Source of the DNA: Chloroherpetonaceae bacterium
Lineage (GTDB): Bacteria > Bacteroidota > Chlorobiia > Chlorobiales > Thermochlorobacteraceae
DNA length: 64,000 nt
Direction of reading: 5' to 3'
NCBI GenBank assembly: GCA_025056565.1
Contig: JANWWA010000007.1
Span: 62,001-126,000 of the forward strand
Shown here: in pieces, positions 18,739 through 27,727 of the stretch
Position numbering within the stretch: the first letter of the stretch is position 1
Layout of the letters: each line of letters opens with the position of its first letter
Translations under genes and position numbers: made by a program
Notes under the pieces: model-generated
Database searches by the model: none
What the model saw: only the letters and a program-made list of their open reading frames with translations
Told to the model about the DNA's origin: nothing

Positions 18739-19878
18739 TTAGATTACACTTTCTCTGCGAATGTATGCTACATCGATTTGACTTACTCCGCTGAACGACT
18801 TACGCTCAGTAGTTGTAATGAGCGACTGCCCAAGTGGCTTTAGGATTTCAATCAGGTCGTTTGCGCGCTCACGGTCTAGTTCGCTAAAGACATCGTCCAG
18901 CAGGAAAATAGGCGTCTCTTTCAACCGCTCGTGAATATAGGCATACTGTGCCAGTTTTAGGCAAATCAAGAATGTCTTGTGCTGACCTTGCGAAGCGTAG
19001 CGGCGCAGCGAGCGATGGTTAATGAGAAACTCCAAGTCATCGCGATGCGGTCCCAATAGCGTCTGACCGCGATGCAGTTCTTCAGTTTTCAACATCATTA
19101 ATTTTGTGCGGAAATCTTGGCGGATTCCCTCTACCGTCTTTGTGCCGAAGCACACCCCTTCGCTTTCATAGCGCAAAGCCGGCTCCTCACTAAACGAAGC
19201 AAACTTTCGGTATGCCGCTTTGAGGTAGCCCGCAAATTCTTCGGCGAACCGCACACGCTGGAAAATGATAGCGGTGGCAAGTTGTGTAAATTGCTCTGTC
19301 CAAACTTCCAACGCACTTCGCTGTGCTGGGGTCAGCATACCTTGCTGTTTGATTTCGGAGAGAAGCTTGTTGCGCTGGTTCAGTGCACGCCGATAGTTCA
19401 TTAAGTCTTCCAGATACGCCCGATTTGCCTGCGAGATGGTATTATCCAAAAAGCGGCGACGCTCTTGCGGAGCGCCTTGCACCAGACCCAAATCAAATGG
19501 GGAAAGCGCAATGCAAGGATACTCACCTACAATCTTGGAAAACTGCGCAAGCTCCGTGCGATTGATAAACACATGCTTGCCTTCTTCGCTCGAGAAATAG
19601 ACACGCACCTGCGACTGAATTCCTAAGTCACTTTGCATCTCTGCTTCAATCTCAAAGAAAGGGGCATCGAATTGCAAGCACTCTGCGTCGCTTGCGCCGA
19701 AAAGACTCTTTGTTAAGCAGACAAAGTGCACAGCCTCCAGAATGTTGGTTTTTCCAACTCCGTTTCGCCCGTAGAGGATATTGACTCCCTCGCTTAGCGG
19801 AAGGAGCAACTCTCGATGACTGCGAAAGTGCCGAAGGTGCAGCAAAACAACTCTCAACTTGAAGACCCTTTTCTTCAA
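18739..19878 (-). CDS. recF: DNA replication and repair protein RecF
   Basis: SMC-like ATPase that helps load RecA at gaps and stalled forks. 379 residues. The Walker A motif is ILYGRNGVGKTNILEAV (about 34-50), followed by LTKSLFGASD, IALSPFDLGLVQGAPQERRRFLD (about 120-142), the signature SQGQHKTFLICLKLA, and the Walker B FLLDDVFSELD. The open frame begins with TTG at 19878 (a second TTG lies at codon 8); no ATG is available before the conserved region, so a TTG start is likely. recF is separated from dnaN by the SulP/carbonic anhydrase pair and lies about 38 kb from dnaA. Confidence 0.95.
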   Translation of the reverse strand: MKKRVFKLRVVLLHLRHFRSHRELLLPLSEGVNILYGRNGVGKTNILEAVHFVCLTKSLFGASDAECLQFDAPFFEIEAEMQSDLGIQSQVRVYFSSEEGKHVFINRTELAQFSKIVGEYPCIALSPFDLGLVQGAPQERRRFLDNTISQANRAYLEDLMNYRRALNQRNKLLSEIKQQGMLTPAQRSALEVWTEQFTQLATAIIFQRVRFAEEFAGYLKAAYRKFASFSEEPALRYESEGVCFGTKTVEGIRQDFRTKLMMLKTEELHRGQTLLGPHRDDLEFLINHRSLRRYASQGQHKTFLICLKLAQYAYIHERLKETPIFLLDDVFSELDRERANDLIEILKPLGQSLITTTERKSFSGVSQIDVAYIRRESVI

Positions 19879-20133
19879 ATAAACGCGTTTGTGTGACAGA
19901 ACAAACGTTTGGAAGTGTTAGAAACGTGGAAATGTGGAAAAAAGCATATCAGTTCCGCTAAGTGGCTCAAATGCAAGCACTTCGCCCTCAAAGCTGAGAA
20001 AATTTGGCAGTGGATAGCGTGTGAAAAGATAGGTAGCAGAGGCTCAGAGCAGAAGAGTAGACCAAAATGCAGTGCAAGACTCCACTTTCTTTCACAACGA
20101 TTTGACGGTCTATTCACAGGGTTTTTCACGGTG

Positions 20134-20149
20134 TTTTCCACGTGGAAAA
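20134..20149. promoter_or_regulatory. parS-like CCACGTGG palindrome between recF and sulP
   Basis: TTTTCCACGTGGAAAA is a perfect 16-bp palindrome sharing the CACGTG core of the ParB site but differing from the strong sites near mnmG at the outer positions (T for G and A for C). It lies in the 360-bp divergent gap 19879-20238. That gap also holds TGTGGAAAA (19933-19941), one mismatch from a DnaA box. It could be a weak ParB site or an operator of another regulator. Confidence 0.35.
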
Positions 20150-20238
20150 GAAGTGTGGTTTTCCACGCATTTTGCACTTCTCTCTTCTTTTGTTACCTTG
20201 CTACGGTTTCGGTTACGCAACTAAAATGTGCAAGTAGT

Positions 20239-21900
20239 ATGGTGCAGAAGATTGATTACAAGCCGGGCGTTGCCGAAAACTTGAGGTATGACTTCCCCGC
20301 AGGTATTGTGGTCTTCCTCGTTGCTGTCCCGCTCTGCTTAGGAATTGCCTTGGCATCGAATGCTCCGCTTTTTTCTGGCATCATTGCAGGAATCGTAGGA
20401 GGAATGGTTGTGAGCATCTTTTCAGGCTCTGAGCTGAGCGTAAGTGGACCTGCTGCAGGCTTAACAGTGATTGTGGCGTCCTCAATCGCAAAGTTAGGTT
20501 CATTTGAAGCATTCCTCACAGCGGTAGTGTTAGCGGGCATGCTTCAAATCGTGTTTGGGGTACTCCGAGCTGGTATCATTGGCGACTATGTGCCGAACAG
20601 TGTAATCAAAGGAATGCTGGCTGCGATTGGCATTATTATCATCATCAAACAGTTCCCATATGCATTAGGGCACAGCACAGGTCAGTATGATGACCGCGAA
20701 GACATAGAGTTCTTGCGCCACTTTGGTGAGGACAGTGCGTTTGCCCAGCTCGTGGCGACTATCTTCGACATTTCCCCTGTAGCCACACTCATCACTGTGC
20801 TCTCAATTGCTTTGCTGATTTTGTGGGATAGGCCTTTTTTGCAAAAGTATCTTTTCTTTCGTTTGGTACCTGGACCGCTGGCAGTGGTCTTCTTGGGTGT
20901 GCTCATCAATCAGTTGTTTATATGGCTCTTTGCAGGTCAGGAAGGGTGGTATCTGTCAGCGGAAAGGGGGCAGTTGGTCGTGCTTCCAACTTTTGAAAGT
21001 CCGCTCCACGTAGTGCAGGGCATCACGTTGCCTGATATGAGTGCGCTCACTCGCAAAGACACTTATATTGTCGCGCTAACCTTAGCTGTCGTAGCGAGCA
21101 TTGAAACGCTGCTGACGGTTGAGGCAGTCGACAAATTAGACCCCTTCAAGCGCATTAGTGACAAGGAAAAGGAGCTAAAAGCACAGGGAATCGGAAATCT
21201 GGTCTCAGGGCTATTAGGCGGGCTACCGATGACAGCTGTCATTGTTCGCTCATCGGCAAATGTCTATGCTGGCGCGCGCACGCGAACCGCGTCGTTTGTG
21301 CACGGTTTCTTTCTTCTGATTTCCGTGCTCTTTATTCCGAACCTGCTCAATATGATTCCGTTAGCCAGTCTGGCGGCAATTCTAATGACGATTGGGTATA
21401 AATTGGCAAGCGTCAAGCTCTTTAAGGCGATGTATAAGACGGGCGGCGAACAGTTTATCGCATTTATTACCACAATTGTGGCGATTGTGTTCACCGACCT
21501 GCTGATTGGAATTTTTATCGGCTCAGCCGTTGCCATTTTCTTTGTGCTGCGCATCTATCACCACTCTTCACTTACTGTCGTCAGCCAAGACAATTGCTAC
21601 CTGATTCGTTGCAACAAGGATATGTCGTTTGTTAATAAAGCTGAGCTAAAGAGAGAACTCTCGAAAATCCCAGATAACTCAATGGTGATTATTGAAGGCA
21701 CAAAAGCGATGTTTATTGATAGGGACATCTATGAAGTTATTGATGATTTTCGTGAGTCGGCAAAGTATCGCAATATTGAGGTAGAGTTGAAGTATATGGA
21801 CTCGAAGTATCTGCCGTTGTTTGGTGAATACGGCAGAAAAAAGAAAAAGGAGGATAACAAAGATGATGGAGTCGTACAAGAAACTCTTGCTCGCAAATAA
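20239..21900 (+). CDS. SulP-family anion transporter with STAS domain (likely bicarbonate)
   Basis: 553-residue membrane protein. It starts [27 protein letters not shown], the SulP opening motif, has about 10-12 hydrophobic helices, a [26 protein letters not shown] segment (about 330-355) diagnostic for SulP, and a C-terminal cytoplasmic STAS domain (about 450-540). The open frame extends 110 codons further upstream, but that part is not SulP-like and crosses the parS-like palindrome, so I start at the ATG at 20239. The carbonic anhydrase gene overlaps its end by 38 bp; this pairing suggests bicarbonate uptake coupled to CO2/HCO3- conversion, though sulfate is not excluded. Confidence 0.9.
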   Translation: MVQKIDYKPGVAENLRYDFPAGIVVFLVAVPLCLGIALASNAPLFSGIIAGIVGGMVVSIFSGSELSVSGPAAGLTVIVASSIAKLGSFEAFLTAVVLAGMLQIVFGVLRAGIIGDYVPNSVIKGMLAAIGIIIIIKQFPYALGHSTGQYDDREDIEFLRHFGEDSAFAQLVATIFDISPVATLITVLSIALLILWDRPFLQKYLFFRLVPGPLAVVFLGVLINQLFIWLFAGQEGWYLSAERGQLVVLPTFESPLHVVQGITLPDMSALTRKDTYIVALTLAVVASIETLLTVEAVDKLDPFKRISDKEKELKAQGIGNLVSGLLGGLPMTAVIVRSSANVYAGARTRTASFVHGFFLLISVLFIPNLLNMIPLASLAAILMTIGYKLASVKLFKAMYKTGGEQFIAFITTIVAIVFTDLLIGIFIGSAVAIFFVLRIYHHSSLTVVSQDNCYLIRCNKDMSFVNKAELKRELSKIPDNSMVIIEGTKAMFIDRDIYEVIDDFRESAKYRNIEVELKYMDSKYLPLFGEYGRKKKKEDNKDDGVVQETLARK

Positions 21901-22585
21901 GGCGTGGGCGAAGGAGAAATTGGATATCCGCCCGGATTATTTTGAGCGGATGGCGAAGAATCAAAAGCCAGAATTCTTGTGGATTGGCTGCGCCGATAGC
22001 CGCGTGCCCGCCGAAGAAATCACAGGCACTGAGCCGGGCGAACTCTTTGTGCATCGCAACATCGCCAATATGGTGATTCACACTGACCTCAATATGCTAA
22101 GCGTGCTGCAATATGCCGTAGAAGTGCTAAAAGTAAACCACGTAATCGTCTGTGGTCACTACAACTGTGGCGGAGTCAGGAATGCAATGAGTCACCAGAG
22201 CTTGGGGCTGATTAACAAATGGCTGCGCCATATCAAGGATGTCTATCGGTTCCACATGGCAGAGCTGGACGCCATTCCAGATGAAGAACAGCGTTACCGC
22301 CGCTTAATTGAACTAAATGTTATCGAGCAATTGCGCAACGTGGCAGAAACATCGTTTGTGCAACGTGCGTGGCACTTTGAAAAGCGACCTTACCTGCACG
22401 GCTGGGTCTATGATGTCGAGACGGGGCTGCTCAAGCAACTGTCCTTAATGGAACCTAATGCGGAGCTGTATGACATTTACCGATATGACTTCACCATTGA
22501 TAGACGCAAAAGCCCCGCTCAAGCACACGCACTGCAGAACGAATTTGGAACAGCGAATGGTGCACCAGCGCAAGCGGCGCACTAA
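21863..22585 (+). CDS. Beta-class carbonic anhydrase
   Basis: Interconverts CO2 and bicarbonate in the cytoplasm. 240 residues, beta class: Cys43-Ala-Asp45-Ser-Arg47 and His99-x2-Cys102 (CGHYNCGG) supply the zinc ligands and the Asp-Arg dyad. [19 protein letters not shown] and [12 protein letters not shown] are typical of the Can-type clade. The ATG at 21863 has AAAGGAGG ten bases upstream, which decides the start; it lies inside the end of the SulP gene in another frame, so the two are translationally coupled. A terminator follows at 22609. Confidence 0.95.
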   Translation: MMESYKKLLLANKAWAKEKLDIRPDYFERMAKNQKPEFLWIGCADSRVPAEEITGTEPGELFVHRNIANMVIHTDLNMLSVLQYAVEVLKVNHVIVCGHYNCGGVRNAMSHQSLGLINKWLRHIKDVYRFHMAELDAIPDEEQRYRRLIELNVIEQLRNVAETSFVQRAWHFEKRPYLHGWVYDVETGLLKQLSLMEPNAELYDIYRYDFTIDRRKSPAQAHALQNEFGTANGAPAQAAH

Positions 22586-22608
22586 GGAAATGCATAGAGA
22601 AATGAAAT

Positions 22609-22634
22609 GGGCGGGCATGTTACCCGCCCTTTTT
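22609..22634 (+). terminator. Intrinsic terminator after carbonic anhydrase
   Basis: GGGCGGG (22609-22615), loop CATGTTA, CCCGCCC (22623-22629), then five Ts (22630-22634). It separates the carbonic anhydrase gene from the convergent dnaN, whose stop is 8 bp further. Confidence 0.9.
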
Positions 22635-22641
22635 GGTTCTG

Positions 22642-23775
22642 TCAGACATTCAATCGAACAGGCATCACCAGAATAAGAATATCATCGCTTTTTTTCTCGT
22701 GCCGCACAGGACGAATCACGGCGGCGCGTGTAGGAGTGCTAAACTCAAACTGTGTTTCCTCTTCATCAAGGTGAGAGAGCGCATCTTCTAAAAACTTTGC
22801 ATTGAAGCCAATCAGTAGCTTGTCATTGAACTGGCAGGGCACGACCTCTTCGGCAAAAGCACCTTCATCAGCGTTCTCGGCTGAAACCTTTACCGCATCG
22901 CTTTCAATTTGCAAGCGCACATCGCCCCGCGAAGAAAACCGTGCAACCCGCTTGACCGTAGCCGCAAGGTTGGCGCGATTGACAATCATCTTCTTGTCGT
23001 TCTCAAGCGGAATCACCGCTTCGTAGTTTGGGTAGGTCTCGGCAATCAGCCCGGCAACGATAGCAGTTTCACCAAACTTAATCTGAATGCGCTCCTCTTT
23101 GGTGGCAACGGAAATTTCAACCGTGTCCTCTGCATCCAGCGCACGCTGCACAATGCTGAAAACCCGTGCTGGCACGATAACCTTCACCTTGCTGCTTGCA
23201 CCTGTCTCAATGACCTTCGTGTAGCGAGAAAGTCGGTGTCCATCTGTTGCAACGGCACGCAGTTCGTTAGGGTGAAGTTCAAGCAAAACACCCATCATTG
23301 CAGGGCGCATACTGTCGACGCTGACAGCAAAAAGCGTCTTGTCTGCAATATCCTTGAAGTCTTCGCTACTGAGCGAAAAAGAAAGGTCAAAGGTAGGCAG
23401 CTTTTTTTCAGAGCGCTCTTGACGCTCGCTGCTGCCAGAAATCTTATACTTGCCACGCCCCGTGTCAATTGTGAAAGTAAGTTCGCCTTCGCTTTCCTTC
23501 TTTTTGGTCTCGAAGCTGGCGGTCTCATCAGGCAGACTTCTCAGAATGTCCTGCAACCGCTTTGCATTGAGCAAAATAGAGCCTTTGTCGCTGGAGTCAA
23601 CTGCAAGAGAAGTTGTAAAGGAAATGTCTCCGTCGGTCGTAAAAAGCGAGAGTTTTTTCTTCTCGAGCGAAAGCAGCACACTCTCGAAGCGAAAGTCAGT
23701 GGCTTTGGGCGGAAGTGCTAAAACAGCGTGGCTAATTGCTTCCGCAAAGGGTTTAAGTTCAACGGAAAATTTCAT
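22642..23775 (-). CDS. dnaN: DNA polymerase III beta sliding clamp
   Basis: Ring-shaped clamp that tethers the replicative polymerase to DNA. 377 residues, the usual length. Recognisable features are the N-terminal AISHAVLALPPKA, SMRPAMMGVLLELHPNELRAVATDGHRLSRYTKVIE (about 155-190) at the start of domain 2, and the C-terminal RPVRHEKKSDDILILVMPVRLNV-type ending (ending MPVRL is the clamp hallmark). It stands alone, not adjacent to dnaA, and faces away from the SulP/CA pair. 159 bp separate its start from the end of the PorZ-like gene; nothing else is seen there. Confidence 0.96.
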   Translation of the reverse strand: MKFSVELKPFAEAISHAVLALPPKATDFRFESVLLSLEKKKLSLFTTDGDISFTTSLAVDSSDKGSILLNAKRLQDILRSLPDETASFETKKKESEGELTFTIDTGRGKYKISGSSERQERSEKKLPTFDLSFSLSSEDFKDIADKTLFAVSVDSMRPAMMGVLLELHPNELRAVATDGHRLSRYTKVIETGASSKVKVIVPARVFSIVQRALDAEDTVEISVATKEERIQIKFGETAIVAGLIAETYPNYEAVIPLENDKKMIVNRANLAATVKRVARFSSRGDVRLQIESDAVKVSAENADEGAFAEEVVPCQFNDKLLIGFNAKFLEDALSHLDEEETQFEFSTPTRAAVIRPVRHEKKSDDILILVMPVRLNV

Positions 23776-23934
23776 CGCTGGAGTTTAGATAAAATTCCTA
23801 AGCCAAGCATGACCTTGCTACTGGGCAAGGTAAAGAGAAATGCCGCAAAGATAACGATTCACAAGCAGATTTCAATTTGTCTCGGTCCAAGGTATTAGAG
23901 GGAGGCGATAGCGAAAATGACTCATCAACCAACC

Positions 23935-26214
23935 TTAGCGCCGCACCACCGCAATCTTCCCAATTGCACTCTGTCGACCGTCTTCACTGGTCGCAACAGC
24001 TAAATAAATCCCTGTGGCGACGTCGTTGCCATTTTGGTCCTTTCCATCCCACTCGACTAAACGACTGCCTGCTGCGTTAAGTGTGCGAACCAAAGTGCCT
24101 GAGAGCGTAATGATGCGCACAGAGGCATTGCGCACCAATCCATCAATTACCAAGCGCTGGGTAGCAGGCACTCGAAAAGGATTGGGATAGACTCGAAGCG
24201 TAGAGAAAGTTTCCTCAGGCTCAACGGCATCAGTGGCGAGCACGGAAAGTCCACGGTCGGTGCCGAAATACATTTTGCCCGTCTTGCGGTCATATGCGAT
24301 AGAGCGCACATTGTTGGATAACAGAGGGGAGTTCTCTGTTGTGTATCGCCGCAAAAGGCTATCGCCACTTGCACTAATCACCCAAACACCATTTTGTGAG
24401 CCAAACCACTTGCGGTTCAGTGCATCAATTGCTAACGAACTGAGGAACTCATTGCGCAGGTCAAAAACAATAGTCGCATTCGGAATGCGCGTCTGAAACA
24501 CAAGGTCTGCATCAAAGAAATATGCAGCCCCTCTATCGGTGGCAAGCCACACACCGCCATCGCGGTCGAACTGGATATCGTTTACCTTTGGGTTAGGCAA
24601 GCGACCAAAGCCAACGCGTTCGTCGAGCAGAACATAGCGGTCATCACGCACATCTGTAAGAGTTCCTCTGTCGTCGAAGACCACAATGCCGCGCCCTGTA
24701 ACGCCGTCTTCGCTTTGCACCGCAATCCACTTTCGATTGTTTGCATCAACAGCAATGCGCAGGGCAGTTAAGCCTGATGGAAACTCTCGTCCAGCACCTA
24801 AACCACTGCTTCCGAAGCGCAAAATTTCACCGTTAGGGCGATAAGCATAGATTGGGTTCTGTGCAGTAAGGAAGTTTGCAATCCAGACCGTACCGCCTGC
24901 GTCAGTGGCAAGCGAGGGAAGCACCACAAAGTTTTCTGCTTGGCGAATGCCGACAAAGGGGGAATTGCTGCGGTTCAGCACGCGCACACTGTCGCTTGCA
25001 GTGAATTCAAAAAGTCCACCGCCCCATGTGCCTAAAAGTGTCGTGCTGCCTCGTGATGCAAGAGCACTGAACTGGCTAACTGGCGCAGTGCCCGGTGAGG
25101 GCAAGTTTTCAAAGTTTTGCCATACACCATTTTCCAGCCGATAAAATCCTTGTGCACCCGTATTACGCACCGAAGAGCTGCCCCAGACGCGACCTTTTGC
25201 ATCAAGCTGAACAACCTCAAAGCTATTGGAAAGGGGCGAATTGGGCACAATTGCGGAAATGCGCTCACCTGCGACGCTAAGCAGCGATTGCCGACCATCG
25301 GCAAGAAAGATACTGCCAGCGTCATCGAGCGCGGCACTGCGCACCAAAGCAAAGTTACCTGTGCGGCGCACAAGCGTGCCACTTGGTTGCCGCACCAGTA
25401 GCTCATCGCTGGCAAGTGCTAATAGGGTCGTGCGGTTTGCAGCCAGCGCAGTAAGAGGCTTCTCTGGAAAAGCGGTCTCGCGTGTAAGTCCAGTAGGCGT
25501 GAGGCGAAACAACCCTTGTGAAGTGGCTACAAATACGCTGCTACCTTGCACTGCCAAAGCACTGGCTCCGCCTTGCACCGCAATTGTTTGCCACTCTGTT
25601 GGTGCATTCAAATTTCGGGAAGAAAGTGAGGCAACAGCAACACCCAGCGCAGTGGCTGCAATGATTTGATTTTGCACAATTGCAATGGCGCGCACAGCCG
25701 TTGCACTGGGAAAAGTGCCAAAGCGGACAAATGTTTCACGAAACTCGCGCCTCGAGGGAACAAGAAGCGAAATGCCAAAGTCAGTAGCCACATAAAGAGA
25801 ATCGCCTTGCACAAAAAAGTATCGAACAGCACGGTTGGGAAATTGTGTGGCGCGTGAAAGCTCCAGAAAATGTGTAATGCGCTCTGTCTCTAAGCTCATA
25901 CTGCTCACGGCGCCGCTTTCATAGCCAATCCACAAGCGGTTTTGCGTGCTGTCGAGAGCAAGTGCAGTAATGCGTGTCTCAAACAAGCCTTCAAGGTTTG
26001 TAAAGGTGCGCACCGTGCCATCTTGACGATTAAATCGATACAATCCGCCATCTGTGCCAACCCACACTGCACGTCGACCTTCCAGTGCCAGTGATGAGGC
26101 ATTTCGTAGTGAGGTGTAATTTTTCCATAAGCCAATGCTTTGCCCAGTTGCGGGGCTTTCCCATAGCATCAAGCCAAGCCAGATGCTAAGACACACACTG
26201 ATGCGTTTGAGCAT
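23935..26214 (-). CDS. PorZ-like two-component-propeller protein with T9SS-type C-terminal domain
   Basis: 759 residues: a signal peptide (about 1-25), then two seven-bladed propellers recognisable by repeats such as LEGRRAVWVGTDGGLYRFN, LDSTQNRLWIGYESGAV and FDRDGGVWLATDRGAAYFF. The C-terminal ~85 residues read LRVYPNPFRVPATQRLVIDG...WDGKDQNGNDVATGIYLA, the type A sorting or FlgD-Ig-like domain. This architecture matches PorZ, a surface component of the type IX secretion system. The ATG at 26214 is preferred over a TTG one codon earlier. It is a single gene, divergent from the PgeF-like gene. No other por genes are in the window, so T9SS involvement is inferred. Confidence 0.8.
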   Translation of the reverse strand: MLKRISVCLSIWLGLMLWESPATGQSIGLWKNYTSLRNASSLALEGRRAVWVGTDGGLYRFNRQDGTVRTFTNLEGLFETRITALALDSTQNRLWIGYESGAVSSMSLETERITHFLELSRATQFPNRAVRYFFVQGDSLYVATDFGISLLVPSRREFRETFVRFGTFPSATAVRAIAIVQNQIIAATALGVAVASLSSRNLNAPTEWQTIAVQGGASALAVQGSSVFVATSQGLFRLTPTGLTRETAFPEKPLTALAANRTTLLALASDELLVRQPSGTLVRRTGNFALVRSAALDDAGSIFLADGRQSLLSVAGERISAIVPNSPLSNSFEVVQLDAKGRVWGSSSVRNTGAQGFYRLENGVWQNFENLPSPGTAPVSQFSALASRGSTTLLGTWGGGLFEFTASDSVRVLNRSNSPFVGIRQAENFVVLPSLATDAGGTVWIANFLTAQNPIYAYRPNGEILRFGSSGLGAGREFPSGLTALRIAVDANNRKWIAVQSEDGVTGRGIVVFDDRGTLTDVRDDRYVLLDERVGFGRLPNPKVNDIQFDRDGGVWLATDRGAAYFFDADLVFQTRIPNATIVFDLRNEFLSSLAIDALNRKWFGSQNGVWVISASGDSLLRRYTTENSPLLSNNVRSIAYDRKTGKMYFGTDRGLSVLATDAVEPEETFSTLRVYPNPFRVPATQRLVIDGLVRNASVRIITLSGTLVRTLNAAGSRLVEWDGKDQNGNDVATGIYLAVATSEDGRQSAIGKIAVVRR

Positions 26215-26279
26215 CAAAGAAAAAAATCGTAGTTATGCAGTGCTCGAACTTTCGCAAAGTTAATGTTTGCTATGGCAAT

Positions 26280-27062
26280 ATGCAGCAGGTAGGGTTAGTG
26301 CCTAATGGACAGTGCTTTCTTGTGCCATCAATTTTTGCAAGCGAACCAGATGTACTTGCGGCGCAAAGCTTGCGTTTGGGTGGTGTAAGCGAAGCACCCT
26401 TTGACTCTTTGAATCTGGGCCTGTCGTCAGGCGACCGTCAGGAACACGTGCTGCACAATCGAGAAATTTTTTATGCGTCGTTGGGTGTGCCCCCGTCGCG
26501 TGTGGTACTAGCCCATCAAACACACAGCGACCACATCTTGCGTGTCGACGCACCCGGCCGGTATAGCGACTTTGATGCCTTGATTACGAACCAGCGAAAT
26601 CTTTTCCTAACGGTCTCTGTGGCTGACTGCACGCCGATTTTGATTTATGACCGCGCTCACAAAGCAATAGGAGCGGTGCACGCTGGTTGGCGCGGCACAG
26701 CACAACGCATTCTTTACAAAACCCTGCTTGCAATGCAAGAAGCCTTTGACACTCGAGCCAAAGATTGCATTGCCTACATTGGCACGTGCATTTCAGCTGA
26801 GTCATATGCTGTAGATGCCGATGTGGCGCAGTATTTCGAGTCAACCTTCAAAGTCTATGACAGTGTCTCTCGCAAGTTTTTCTTGGATTTGAAGGCAGCA
26901 AACTTGCACCAGCTTTACGACTTTGGCTTTGAACGCGCACAGGTTGAAATCTCCCCGTATTGCTCTTATCGCGACCACCAATACTTCTTTTCATATCGGC
27001 GTGCTGTGCACGAGACTGAAGGTCGAACAGGTCGCATGCAGGCAATTATCGGCTTACGCTGA
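26280..27062 (+). CDS. pgeF: PgeF/YfiH-family purine nucleoside phosphorylase (laccase domain)
   Basis: Member of the multicopper-polyphenol-oxidase-like (DUF152) family, now known to act on purine nucleosides or to edit peptidoglycan precursors. Zinc-site motifs are visible: HQTHSD, VADCTPILIYD (Cys) and GAVHAGWRGT (His). LRLGGVSEAPFDSLNLGLSSGD near the start and SYRRAVHETEGRTGRMQAIIGL at the end are characteristic. I place the start at the ATG at 26280, which gives the usual spacing to the first conserved block; an ATG at 26235 is in frame. It is divergent from the PorZ-like gene. Confidence 0.9.
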   Translation: MQQVGLVPNGQCFLVPSIFASEPDVLAAQSLRLGGVSEAPFDSLNLGLSSGDRQEHVLHNREIFYASLGVPPSRVVLAHQTHSDHILRVDAPGRYSDFDALITNQRNLFLTVSVADCTPILIYDRAHKAIGAVHAGWRGTAQRILYKTLLAMQEAFDTRAKDCIAYIGTCISAESYAVDADVAQYFESTFKVYDSVSRKFFLDLKAANLHQLYDFGFERAQVEISPYCSYRDHQYFFSYRRAVHETEGRTGRMQAIIGLR

Positions 27063-27105
27063 ACTCCGAAACATAGCTTTCTAAAACCTAAACTGCACAA
27101 CCTCT

Positions 27106-27615
27106 ATGCAAACTCGCACTACACGGGCGTTACCGACGGCTGCGTTGCTGCTTGTGCTCTCATATGCTGCTCTGAGCGCACCAGCCAGCGCTAACGCGCA
27201 GTCGCTTTTTCTCCGCAAAACAACGCTCTTAGGCGTCGGCATCGGAATTGATGGCTTCGGCGGTCTGCCGCTATTTGGGCAATTGGAATTTGGTGTCGGA
27301 CCCAAAGTAGGTATTGGGCGGTTCGGCGTTGGAGCACTCGGCGGAGTGTTCTTTACGCCCGGCGCTTCCTTCGCTGTCATCGGCGGTCAAGGAAACTACC
27401 ACTTCGACATTACCAGCGTGCCTGAGCTGGACATCTTTCTGGGCTTGAACCTGCTAATTGGATTTGCCGGCAGTCGCTTCGGAGGGGCATCTACAGGCGT
27501 GGGACTTGGTCTAAACGCCGGCGTGCGATACTTCTTTACGCCCACCATTGCAGGTTTCTTGCGACTGGGCTGGGGCTTTTCGCTAGCAACTATCGGCGTA
27601 GACTTCGCACTCTGA
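27106..27615 (+). CDS. Exported glycine-rich protein, probable small outer-membrane barrel
   Basis: 169 residues with a signal peptide (about 1-31, cleavage after NAQ-like site) followed by alternating hydrophobic/Gly-rich strands (LLGVGIGIDGFGGLPLFGQ, VGIGRFGVGALGGVFF, STGVGLGLNAGVRYFF) ending in FAL, an aromatic-containing C-terminus compatible with outer-membrane insertion. No family recognised. It lies 43 bp downstream of the pgeF-like gene and could be co-transcribed. Confidence 0.65.
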   Translation: MQTRTTRALPTAALLLVLSYAALSAPASANAQSLFLRKTTLLGVGIGIDGFGGLPLFGQLEFGVGPKVGIGRFGVGALGGVFFTPGASFAVIGGQGNYHFDITSVPELDIFLGLNLLIGFAGSRFGGASTGVGLGLNAGVRYFFTPTIAGFLRLGWGFSLATIGVDFAL

Positions 27616-27727
27616 AAAGTCTTAGCCTGAGAGGCAAGTCTCTGAACGTCCAGTGTGAAGTCAATGTTACGCTTTCCAGCGGCATCAGGGAGAAGCATTG
27701 AAATGCCAAAGCAGTGGAAAGAGAACT

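Noticed and set aside
19909-20238. 110-codon N-terminal extension of the SulP open frame
   Set aside because: Not similar to SulP, crosses the parS-like palindrome, and the SulP start motif follows the ATG at 20239.
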